Below, piece after piece: positions 1 to 4,959 of a stretch of 5,952 nt of DNA. The stretch is from positions 1 through 5,952 of the forward strand of contig JAJYWG010000363.1 of NCBI GenBank assembly GCA_021791615.1, written 5' to 3'. This stretch comes from Actinomycetes bacterium. Lineage in GTDB: Bacteria; Actinomycetota; Acidimicrobiia; Acidimicrobiales; RAAP-2. The position numbers and the translations under genes are program-made. The first letter of the stretch is position 1. Every line of letters starts with the position of its first letter. The notes beneath the pieces are model-generated. The model saw only the letters and a list, made by a program, of their open reading frames with translations, did not search any database and was not told where the DNA came from.

Positions 1-2
1 AC

Positions 3-98
3 GAGGCCGCCCTCTACGCCGAGGACGGCCTGCAGCGCATCGGATCCGATGCCGGGCTGTGCTTCGCCTTCCTCCGCCACACCGGCCTCAAGCTATGA
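3..98 (+). CDS. C-terminal end of an unidentified protein (5' part outside window)
   Basis: An open frame enters from the left edge and ends at TGA 96-98, giving 31 residues that finish with CFAFLRHTGLKL. Third codon positions are almost all G or C, as in the other credible genes, so the frame is probably real. The visible tail has no motif that lets me name a family. It is read in the same direction as the small gene that follows about 50 bases later, so the two could share a transcript. The function cannot be judged from this tail. Confidence 0.55.
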   Translation, partial: EAALYAEDGLQRIGSDAGLCFAFLRHTGLKL

Positions 99-149
99 CC
101 AAGGTGTCACTGTATTATGCGAACCTCTTTAGGAAGAGCGAGGCGACCG

Positions 150-314
150 ATGGATGGCTCCGAGGCGGAGTGCTTCAATCTGGCGAAGATGGTCAGGAGG
201 CTCGCTGAAGAGACATCGCGCGAGGAAGTTCTGCGTCTCCTGAACCAAGCGGCAGATTTGGTTCTGGCGGCAGCGAGTTGGCCACCACAGCTTCCAACCA
301 CTGGAGAGCTCTGA
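150..314 (+). CDS. small hypothetical protein (54 aa)
   Basis: The 54-residue product starts MDGSEAECFNLAKMV and is mostly predicted amphipathic helix up to about residue 44 (acidic and basic residues alternating with L, V and A), followed by a Pro-rich tail. I prefer ATG 150 because purine-rich sequence suitable for ribosome binding (AGGAAGAGCGAGG) lies at 131-143. An in-frame ATG at 117 would add eleven residues (MRTSLGRARRP) with a weaker AAGGTG upstream. Codon use is moderately GC3-biased. The gene faces the ASCH gene, with about 73 bases between the two stop codons. I recognise no family. It could be a small helical regulator or partner protein, but this is not shown by the sequence. Confidence 0.45.
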   Translation: MDGSEAECFNLAKMVRRLAEETSREEVLRLLNQAADLVLAAASWPPQLPTTGEL

Positions 315-387
315 ATCCGCGACCCGCAGGACTAGACCTTCAGTTAGCGACGCAGGCGACCTACGAGCCGTCGTTGCGAGTTCGGAG

Positions 388-777
388 TCACAGCGCAGAC
401 TTCCATGGTTTCTCTGGTGTTCTTGCCCACTCCCAGAGCCCGAGCTTGCCCTTCGCCGGTACGGGATGCTTGAAGGCACGGGGATTGGCGAGTACCCAGT
501 GCCATAGACCAGGTTCGGCCCAAGGGCTCGAGCTGTCATCTCTGCAGTCGAGGACTGTCACCGTGCCGAGGATGCGGCCTTTGGGCAGGTTCTCTGGGGA
601 AAGCCCGAGCCGACGAAGGAGCTTTGCGTGCCGTGCAAGGGCGTCGCTGTCGACTGCCAGCCCGGCGTGAATGGCCAACTTCCCGCGGTGGTTCGTAGGC
701 CAGCCTCGGTTCTCGATGTTCTTGTGCCCCGCGATGATCAGGGACGTCCACGGCTGCCTGACGGTGAGAGCCTTCAT
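388..777 (-). CDS. ASCH-domain (PUA-like fold) protein
   Basis: This 129-residue product matches the ASCH family across its length. The N-terminal block MKALTVRQPW leads into AGHKNIENRGW (residues 16-26), the family's G-x-K-x-x-E-x-R signature (G17, K19, E22, R24). A strand GRILGTVTVLDC lies at 67-78 and WHWVLANPRAF at 92-102. ASCH domains are small PUA-like beta-barrels that bind RNA or modified bases; one member, E. coli YqfB, is an N4-acetylcytidine amidohydrolase, but I cannot assign that activity here. Start ATG 777 is well supported by GGAGG six bases upstream. The start overlaps the stop of the HhH-GPD-like gene (ATGA), so the two are probably translationally coupled. The length is normal for a stand-alone ASCH protein, with no sign of damage. 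Confidence 0.88.
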   Translation of the reverse strand: MKALTVRQPWTSLIIAGHKNIENRGWPTNHRGKLAIHAGLAVDSDALARHAKLLRRLGLSPENLPKGRILGTVTVLDCRDDSSSPWAEPGLWHWVLANPRAFKHPVPAKGKLGLWEWARTPEKPWKSAL

Positions 778-1535
778 GTTCCACCTCCGCGCTGGTACTC
801 CCAGATGGACCAGTCGAGGCGGTGCGGGGGAACTCCGAGTTGTCCCGCGACCGTCGTCAGTCCCGAGATCGCGTCTTGCTCCCTCACGACTCGACTGAGT
901 GCCGCCTGACAGAACCTCAGGACGTGGACATCAGGCTTGACGGTCGGTACCCCAAGCCGCATCACAAGCCAATGGTAGAGGACAAATCCGAGACCCTTCA
1001 CCCTTCCCTCGAATGTCTTGAACGTGGTCGCCGCCGCCCAGTTGCGCAGCCCGTCGAGGTCTTCGATGCCGTTGTCCGCGAAAAACGCCACCAGTCCGCG
1101 GAGCTGCTCTGCGCGCGTCCAGAGTCTGTAACCCGACAGGTACTGAGCGAGGGCGATGTTGCCTACGTTGTCATTGGGAAAACGGGCGAACAGGCTTACG
1201 ACGTTGTCGAGGGTTCGCACTTCGTTCCAGCGGTGGTTGGTGAAGTAGTTGACGCAGTTCTCGACGGCGGTGGTGCGTTGCTGGAAGTCAACGACCGTCT
1301 CCAGCAGAGTAAGGACGAGGTCGGTCTGCGATGTACTCACGCGACGTGAGAAATACAGCACGGCACGCCACTTCCAAGACTTGCAGATCAAGCAGAGCCG
1401 GCAGCGGGATGTCCGCTTCATGCACTGGCTGAGGCGCGCGGAGACCGCGTGGACGAGCGACTTGGACTGGCTCTCCGATGTGTCGAGCTCCGGGAAACCG
1501 CATCCGGCAAACACGACCGTCCGGGTCGCGACCAA
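774..1535 (-). CDS. HhH-GPD/DNA-glycosylase-like protein
   Basis: The frame encodes up to 253 residues with very high GC3 throughout. Residues 177-208 (GRVKGLGFVLYHWLVMRLG, then KPDVHVLRF) align with the helix-hairpin-helix and catalytic-Asp region of endonuclease III-like enzymes (LPGVG..., then VDTHVxR). Asp202 takes the place of the conserved Asp, and the position of the bifunctional-enzyme Lys is Val. The tail LDWSIWEYQRGGG is compact and lacks the usual C-terminal [4Fe-4S] motif. Instead a Cys cluster C38-x6-C45-x2-C48-x2-C51 lies near the N-terminus. Expected role, by family: recognition or excision of an abnormal base, possibly without lyase activity, or simply DNA binding. The start is uncertain. 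TTG 1535 has no ribosome binding site, and plausible N-terminal coding sequence continues upstream in another frame to ATG 1638. Its stop overlaps the ASCH start. Confidence 0.72.
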   Translation of the reverse strand: MVATRTVVFAGCGFPELDTSESQSKSLVHAVSARLSQCMKRTSRCRLCLICKSWKWRAVLYFSRRVSTSQTDLVLTLLETVVDFQQRTTAVENCVNYFTNHRWNEVRTLDNVVSLFARFPNDNVGNIALAQYLSGYRLWTRAEQLRGLVAFFADNGIEDLDGLRNWAAATTFKTFEGRVKGLGFVLYHWLVMRLGVPTVKPDVHVLRFCQAALSRVVREQDAISGLTTVAGQLGVPPHRLDWSIWEYQRGGGT

Positions 1536-1539
1536 CGGC

Positions 1540-1638
1540 TAGAGCCACGCTGAGTTCCACGACGTGGTCTTCGGGGGCCAGCTCGCTGAGCATGCCACGA
1601 GAACGGTCCGCCGCAGGAACGTGAAATGTCTCGGCCAT
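1540..1638 (-). pseudogene. out-of-frame N-terminal segment of the HhH-GPD-like gene
   Basis: From ATG 1638 a frame reads MAETFHVPAADRSRGMLSEL and on to VELSVAL (33 residues), with coding-like codon use. It then loses coding character exactly where the HhH-GPD frame becomes open (TAG at 1541-1539 blocks that frame upstream). Omitting one base near 1539 joins the two into a continuous protein of about 286 residues. I infer a one-base insertion, either a real mutation or a sequencing error. The alternative is that the downstream gene truly starts at TTG 1535 and this segment is a chance frame that continues to 1288. No Shine-Dalgarno sequence is visible before 1638; another in-frame ATG lies at 1677. 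Confidence 0.4.
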
Positions 1639-1792
1639 GGGTAATCTTGGTTTGATGACGCGGGGGGAAGTCGTCATGGCGTGGGGAGAACCGTGCCGTG
1701 GCGCGCGTGAAGCGATTGTGAACACGATCACGAAGCAGCAACTCTTATTACGTGACGCCTGTTGGCACACCTTGTGACACTGCATGCGCCAT

Positions 1793-1943
1793 CTAAGCAG
1801 CAGCCTGTTCTCGCTCGGCATGGCGCACGATCAGCGATTCGACGGGGATGCCGCGCTGCGCTGAAACCAGTCTCTGCGTTCACCGCGTCCCAGCGCTTGC
1901 TCGTCGCCGTGCTGGTGACGTCCTCGTCACTCGGCGTCCGCAC
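1793..1943 (-). pseudogene. small gene with a one-base frame switch (about 49 aa)
   Basis: GTG 1943 overlaps the end of the preceding gene by 17 bases and starts MRTPSDEDVTSTATSKRWDA, with good GC3 up to about codon 26 (ending ETG). The coding-like frame then moves by one base at the TTT of 1864-1866 and continues as SAQRGIPVESLIVRHAERE to TAG 1795-1793. Removing one T restores a single 49-residue frame. I recognise no family; the tail is a charged helix. The composite is supported by codon use and by the overlapping gene order, not by homology. The uncorrected frame runs on to about 1728 with Arg/Cys-rich, low-quality sequence. Confidence 0.3.
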
Positions 1944-2136
1944 AGGGCACACACGCCGTGTGCGGTGGCGGGTCCGCGTCGCTTGTCGGCACGGTTCCGC
2001 GCGTGCGTACCGTCGGGGAGCCAGCTCGGCACTTGATGCTTGCAATCGGTGCCCCGAATGTGTGACGGGCGTTGCGTGACCGCGCCGGGCCGTCGCGTCT
2101 GTCGAACTGGGCAATCAAGGCAGTGCCGGCTTTCAA
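1927..2136 (-). CDS. small hypothetical protein with Cys pair (69 aa)
   Basis: The 69-residue product runs from MKAGTALIAQFDRRDG to HTACVPCADAE. Its third codon positions are mostly G or C, clearly better than the competing frames over the same bases. TTG 2136 overlaps the stop of the upstream small gene (TTGA), which suggests translational coupling; no separate ribosome binding site is visible. Cys36, Cys62 and Cys65 (the last two as CVPC) could form an incomplete zinc knuckle, but one ligand is missing, so metal binding is only a possibility. The middle is rich in Pro, Thr and Asp. It is the second of three small overlapping minus-strand genes of the type common in actinobacterial integrative elements. 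I cannot assign a function. Confidence 0.4.
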   Translation of the reverse strand: MKAGTALIAQFDRRDGPARSRNARHTFGAPIASIKCRAGSPTVRTRGTVPTSDADPPPHTACVPCADAE

Positions 2137-2368
2137 CGCCGCACAGGACCCCTGACCTCTTCCACCTCGTCCAACGGTGCCGGGGTGCCGATCTCGCTGT
2201 CAGTGGCACGCTCGCGTACAGTCGCGCTTCTGCGACGGTCCATCGTTCCGCGTCTGCCTTCGTTCGGCCGTCCAACCAGAGCCGCACAGCATCTGCGTCG
2301 TCGGGGAAGGTTGCCGTCGCGACTGCGAAGACACTGGCGGCGTACGGTGCGTTGCCCTTCTTGGTCAT
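2133..2368 (-). pseudogene. small gene with a one-base frame switch (about 78 aa)
   Basis: ATG 2368 opens a frame with strong coding codon use (MTKKGNAPYAASVFAVATAT, then FPDDADAVRLWLDGRTKADA) up to about residue 56 (SVPL). After 2201 that frame becomes Arg/Trp-rich, while the frame one base back reads DSEIGTPAPLDEVEEVRGP to a TGA at 2135-2133 that overlaps the next start. Re-reading or restoring one base near 2201 gives about 78 residues with an acidic C-terminus. The N-terminal two thirds look like an alpha-helical, WxxAEA-containing small domain that I do not recognise. If the frame is not corrected, the product runs on for 162 residues to 1880, which the codon use does not support. An in-frame stop lies seven codons upstream, so the start is fixed near 2368. 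Confidence 0.4.
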
Positions 2369-2402
2369 TGGAAAATGTTTCCGTTCTCATACGTTTGCTA
2401 GG

Positions 2403-2436
2403 AAAAAAGGAACCCTCCGGCACTGCCTTGGGCAGT
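2403..2436 (-). terminator. possible terminator (minus strand)
   Basis: On the minus strand a 6-bp hairpin (ACTGCC, loop CAA, GGCAGT; 2436-2422) is followed, 13 bases later, by TTTTTT (2408-2403). The spacing is longer than in a standard intrinsic terminator, so the assignment is weak. It lies between the HTH operon and the chain of small genes, where a stop would make sense. Confidence 0.25.
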
Positions 2437-2513
2437 CCCTTCGGGTGCTGTCCCGGCCTGGCGCGCTGCATCCCTTGTTTGCCCGCTCGCTGGTGGTGAA
2501 GGTGGGGGCGGAG

Positions 2514-2550
2514 TTCTCCCCCCAGGGCCGGAAGACGGCTGGGGGAAGAA
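2514..2550. repeat. imperfect inverted repeat in the gene-free gap
   Basis: Arms 2514-2525 (TTCTCCCCCCAG) and 2539-2550 (CTGGGGGAAGAA) pair with a single mismatch around a 13-base loop. No T run follows on either side. It could be part of a structured RNA, a terminator without a tail, or a protein-binding site. Confidence 0.35.
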
Positions 2551-2688
2551 CGGCGCGTTCGCTGGCGGAGCCAGGCGTACGGCATCGTCCTCGGTGCGCA
2601 TGCACCCGGGACCGGGATGTGAGCAACGGGGGGGAAACTGCGCCGCACCGGGTCCGCCTTCACGCGGCACCCGCTGCCCTCGGTAGGG

Positions 2689-2717
2689 GGTCGTGACCGG
2701 AAAAATCGGTCACGACC
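2689..2717 (-). terminator. perfect 11-bp hairpin over the stop of the 62-aa gene
   Basis: GGTCGTGACCG (2689-2699) and CGGTCACGACC (2707-2717) are perfect inverted arms around the loop GAAAAAT. The stop codon of the 62-aa gene (2712-2710) lies inside the downstream arm. No T run follows, as is common for actinobacterial hairpin terminators. The exact dyad could equally be a repressor site. Confidence 0.5.
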
Positions 2718-2898
2718 ACTTCATGCGCCCGTCGAGGGGCTCCCCCGTCGCGATCACGGTCTCGACGTTCCGTTTGGCGCGTTTCGTGCGCTCGACGGTC
2801 CCGCGCTCGGGACGTGCTTCGGTTTTCGCAGCCAACGAATGACCGAGGGCGGCGATCGCGAAACGGCTGAGAGCGTCGAGGTCATTGTGCCGCTCCAT
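2710..2898 (-). CDS. small hypothetical protein downstream of the excisionase-like gene (62 aa)
   Basis: The product begins MERHNDLDALSRFAIAALGH and ends GEPLDGRMKWS. Codon use is strongly GC3-biased, so the frame is very probably real. Residues 5-25 form a likely helix, and residues 28-45 are highly charged (ER.TVERTKRAKR), which would suit nucleic-acid or partner binding; this is inference. ATG 2898 overlaps the 3' end of the HTH gene by 17 bases, and an AAGG-containing stretch lies a little far upstream, so translation probably depends on the upstream gene. Transcription probably stops at the hairpin that covers its stop codon. I recognise no family. Confidence 0.6.
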   Translation of the reverse strand: MERHNDLDALSRFAIAALGHSLAAKTEARPERGTVERTKRAKRNVETVIATGEPLDGRMKWS

Positions 2899-3232
2899 GG
2901 GCGCGCCTTACCGGCGATTGACGCCGTCCCCGTCGGTGACCGGACTCAGCAGAAAGCGCGCGCAGCCAGTTGTCAAGCTCGTCGCGGAGCCAGATCGCTC
3001 GGCCGCCGACATATCGCGGCGCAGGGCCACGCTCGCGGAGGAGCGTCGTGCCGATGCCGCAGTACCGCGCGGCCACCTCGACGGTGAAGGCTCCCGAATG
3101 CGACGCGTGACTCTCCGGAGGGAAGTCGCTGCCGGTGTCGACCTCCAGCAGATCGGCAAGCGCGTTCAGTGCCCTGGCCTGGGCGCGCAGCGCGTCAACG
3201 ACGGGGGCGACGTGCTGGCGAAAGGCGGCCAT
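2882..3232 (-). CDS. excisionase-type helix-turn-helix DNA-binding protein
   Basis: This 116-residue product has an N-terminal helix (residues 1-30, MAAFRQHVAPVVDALRAQAR and following), a linker, and at 49-90 the motif FTVEVAARYCGIG, then GPAPRYVGGRAIWLRDELDNWL. This is the winged HTH pattern of the excisionase/MerR-like HTH_17 group: a helix pair, the P-x-Y/R-V-G-G-R wing strand, then a W-L-R-x-E-L-D-x-W-L helix. Such proteins bend DNA in excision complexes or act as small regulators of mobile elements. I prefer ATG 3232, although no ribosome binding site is clear; an in-frame GTG at 3298 would add 22 Arg-rich residues and start inside the hairpin at 3271-3308. It overlaps the 62-aa gene and is divergent from the zinc-cysteine gene. 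The N-terminal helix beyond the minimal HTH may serve dimerisation. Confidence 0.7.
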   Translation of the reverse strand: MAAFRQHVAPVVDALRAQARALNALADLLEVDTGSDFPPESHASHSGAFTVEVAARYCGIGTTLLRERGPAPRYVGGRAIWLRDELDNWLRALSAESGHRRGRRQSPVRRAHGAAQ

Positions 3233-3270
3233 GCATAAATCGTGCGCCCATCGCCAGGTGGACCTCCGGC

Positions 3271-3308
3271 GACCCCGCAAGCGAGTCGGATCCGTCACTT
3301 GCGGGGTC
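3271..3308. promoter_or_regulatory. 14-bp hairpin/dyad upstream of the HTH gene
   Basis: Arms 3271-3284 (GACCCCGCAAGCGA) and 3295-3308 (TCACTTGCGGGGTC) pair at 13 of 14 positions around a 10-base loop that contains the palindrome CGGATCCG. It lies 39 bases upstream of ATG 3232, on the 5' side of the HTH gene, with no T run. An operator for a dimeric regulator or a structured leader fits better than a terminator. Confidence 0.45.
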
Positions 3309-3345
3309 GCCGTGAGAGTGCGCGTTGTTTCCCCTAAGCACCTCA

Positions 3346-3453
3346 GCGGATAGGCGCAGTGTCAAGCATGTCGGCTTGGTCGGACTGGCCCGTGACCAGG
3401 ACCTACGGCTCGGAAGTCCTGTCAAGCATTTTTCCAGGCCATCGCCTATCCGC
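3346..3453. promoter_or_regulatory. divergent control region with nested repeats
   Basis: Two identical decamers TGTCAAGCAT (3360-3369 and 3420-3429) lie exactly 60 bp apart. Read on the minus strand each is ATGCTTGACA, which contains the consensus -35 hexamer TTGACA toward the HTH gene, but no good -10 sequence is visible at the right distance. Around them, 11-bp inverted arms GCGGATAGGCG (3346-3356) and CGCCTATCCGC (3443-3453) match perfectly. Between the decamers CAGGAC and GTCCTG form a further short dyad. This looks like an operator/promoter region that controls both divergent genes. Confidence 0.4.
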
Positions 3454-3492
3454 GCGGCCTCTAAGTAAACGTTGCCAGATATCATCAAAACC

Positions 3493-4806
3493 ATGCCCCG
3501 TGGACAGGTCACGAGTGCGAGCGACGGCCGCCTCCGGCCCAAGGTCTCGGTGACATGTGCGATCGGTGGCGACAGCGGTTGCGAAGGGACGTTCATGGTG
3601 ACGCCCTCCCGGCAGGGCGTGCTCCGCCGCTGCCCGGCGTGCGTTGACGCCGGCCGCTACCGGTGCGCCCGCTGCGACGAGGTCTTTACCGAAGTTCGTA
3701 CCGGACGGGGGTCCAAGCCGCTGTGCGAGACATGCCGTAAGGGCGAGGTCGGCCCACGCGGCGGTCGGCCAGCACGCCCGGTCCTTCGTCCCCGCAGGGA
3801 GCGCATCCGGTACGTCTGTCGGGGCGTGGTGATCGGTCGTGGCCATCCGCAGCACGCGGAGCACTGCGCGGGGTCCTGCACACTGACGGCTGCCCAGCTG
3901 AAATACCGGGTGGCGAAAGCGCAGGCGCCTGGTGCGCGCTGGGGTAGCTCTCTCGACTCCCAGACGCGGACGTACATCTGTCGGGCATGTTCCGGCTTAC
4001 GGCGCGTTGTCGACATGGCACGCGCTGCGTGTAGAAATTGCACACTGCCTGACGACGTGCTCGACGAGCTGGACCACATGGGCTTCATCCATCGTCCACC
4101 CACGACGCTCGCCGACGCCAAGCGTGTCAACCGCTTGGTAGCGCCATACCTCGGCGGCACACTCAAGCCGCCGGAAGCCATCAACGCCGCGAAGCGTCTC
4201 GAAAGGCGCAGGGGGAAAGCCAAGCAACGAGCGGACCGTGCGGCCAGGGGCGTTCGCTCACCGGAGACTGACAAGCTCCGCGAGGAACGTCGAGGTGACC
4301 GCATAGCCGCCGGCAAGTGGCGGAGGGGCGTCGGCATCCGAGTCTCATCGTGCCTCTGGCCCAAGTGTGGACTCCTCGTGTTCTCGCACACGTCCCTAAC
4401 CAGGGAGCCCGAGCTGCACCAGGCGTGCATGACTGCGGCTATGCGGTCCCCGGAGGGGAGGAAGTGGCTTGGAGAGCGCAAGGAGGAGCGGGACGCAGGG
4501 GTGCCCAGTCGTCTTGTCAATCGGCACCACGGGATGCACCTCCCGATCGCCGGGCGGCCGGACGCGGACAGGCTAACTGAGCGGTCCGATGTCCTCACCA
4601 AGCAGCTCACCTGGGCGGTGCGTCACCTCCTCGGGGACGAGCCTCAGCAGGCGCTTGGCCGTGAGTACGGGGTGACCCGCCAAGCGGTCGCACAAGGCAT
4701 CGACCGAGTCCTCGGACTGTTGCCGACCGATGCCCTAGTGCCCGCGTACTACCGGCCGCTCGTGAACCGACTACGCCGAGCCGACCAGCGTCGCCAAGGC
4801 GGTTGA
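3493..4806 (+). CDS. multi-zinc-knuckle protein with C-terminal HTH, family unknown
   Basis: The 437-residue protein (from ATG 3493) has 18 Cys, mostly paired. Cluster 1 is C22, C30 and C47-PA-C50; cluster 2 is C58-AR-C61 with C78-ET-C81; then C109, C125 and C129 with nearby His; cluster 3 is C163-RA-C166 with C180-RN-C183; last are C287, C292 and C312 with His. These are zinc-ribbon-like pairs. Residues 205-275 are Lys/Arg-rich, suited to nucleic acid. Residues 363-410 form a helical end with an HTH of sigma region 4 type (ALGREYGVTRQAVAQGIDRV). I infer a DNA- or RNA-binding element protein, perhaps a regulator or a replication/recombination factor, with no recognised catalytic motif. An in-frame TTG at 3472 would add seven residues; neither start has a clear ribosome binding site, so a leaderless message is possible. 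Codon use is uniform and the gene is intact. Confidence 0.7.
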   Translation: MPRGQVTSASDGRLRPKVSVTCAIGGDSGCEGTFMVTPSRQGVLRRCPACVDAGRYRCARCDEVFTEVRTGRGSKPLCETCRKGEVGPRGGRPARPVLRPRRERIRYVCRGVVIGRGHPQHAEHCAGSCTLTAAQLKYRVAKAQAPGARWGSSLDSQTRTYICRACSGLRRVVDMARAACRNCTLPDDVLDELDHMGFIHRPPTTLADAKRVNRLVAPYLGGTLKPPEAINAAKRLERRRGKAKQRADRAARGVRSPETDKLREERRGDRIAAGKWRRGVGIRVSSCLWPKCGLLVFSHTSLTREPELHQACMTAAMRSPEGRKWLGERKEERDAGVPSRLVNRHHGMHLPIAGRPDADRLTERSDVLTKQLTWAVRHLLGDEPQQALGREYGVTRQAVAQGIDRVLGLLPTDALVPAYYRPLVNRLRRADQRRQGG

Positions 4807-4809
4807 CGT

Positions 4810-4832
4810 GCTCGGCGTGCCAGACGCCGAGC
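4810..4832 (+). terminator. hairpin directly after the zinc-knuckle gene
   Basis: GCTCGGCGT (4810-4818) and ACGCCGAGC (4824-4832) form a perfect 9-bp GC-rich stem with the loop GCCAG, three bases after the stop codon. There is no T run, which is usual for actinobacterial terminators. Confidence 0.6.
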
Positions 4833-4839
4833 GCCCTGC

Positions 4840-4872
4840 ATCCCGCGGCTATCCCGCGGGCATCCCGCGGTC
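4840..4872. repeat. three tandem 11-bp repeats beside the att site
   Basis: ATCCCGCGG followed by two variable bases occurs three times without a gap (4840, 4851, 4862). Each unit contains the palindrome CCGCGG. The array is about 88 bp inside the presumed element end at 4960, a position where integrase-arm or excisionase sites are often found; that role is inference. Confidence 0.55.
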
Positions 4873-4959
4873 GGGGCCTGTCGTGATTCGTCGGAACTTG
4901 CGTGCTGTGCTGATGACCAGGGATTTCGTGTCAGGACGTACCGCCGAATATCGGGTGGG

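Larger units (their letters stand above)
2398..2688. other. gap without a convincing gene; structured DNA
   Basis: About 290 bases between the hairpin at 2689-2717 and the small-gene chain. Several open frames cross it on both strands, but all are Arg/Pro-rich and none has consistent codon bias. The best minus-strand candidate starts at ATG 2601 (MRTEDDAVRLAPP) and deteriorates after about 25 codons. The stretch contains two inverted repeats (2422-2436 and 2514-2550) and a six-base A run at 2403-2408, which is a T run on the minus strand. I see no tRNA or known RNA here. Confidence 0.4.

Noticed and set aside
822..1349. 175-codon plus-strand frame
   Set aside because: It is the antisense of the HhH-GPD-like gene, with no family match and weaker codon bias.
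1748..1792. 14-codon minus-strand frame starting directly after the TAG at 1793
   Set aside because: It has no ribosome binding site and is too short to support as a gene or leader peptide.
1288..1821. 177-codon minus-strand frame over the HhH-GPD-like gene
   Set aside because: Only its segment 1540-1638 has coding-like codon use; further downstream its third positions are poor while the HhH-GPD frame is almost all G/C there.
2040..2696. 218-codon plus-strand frame
   Set aside because: It is Arg/Ser-rich without a ribosome binding site or motif, and it is antisense to the better-biased small minus-strand genes.
3657..4610. 317-codon minus-strand frame
   Set aside because: It is antisense to the zinc-knuckle gene, is Arg/Ser/Pro-rich, and has no motif; the plus-strand gene has clear Cys-pair motifs.
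4840..4872. CRISPR-like array
   Set aside because: Three 11-bp units with no spacers are far too short for a CRISPR array.
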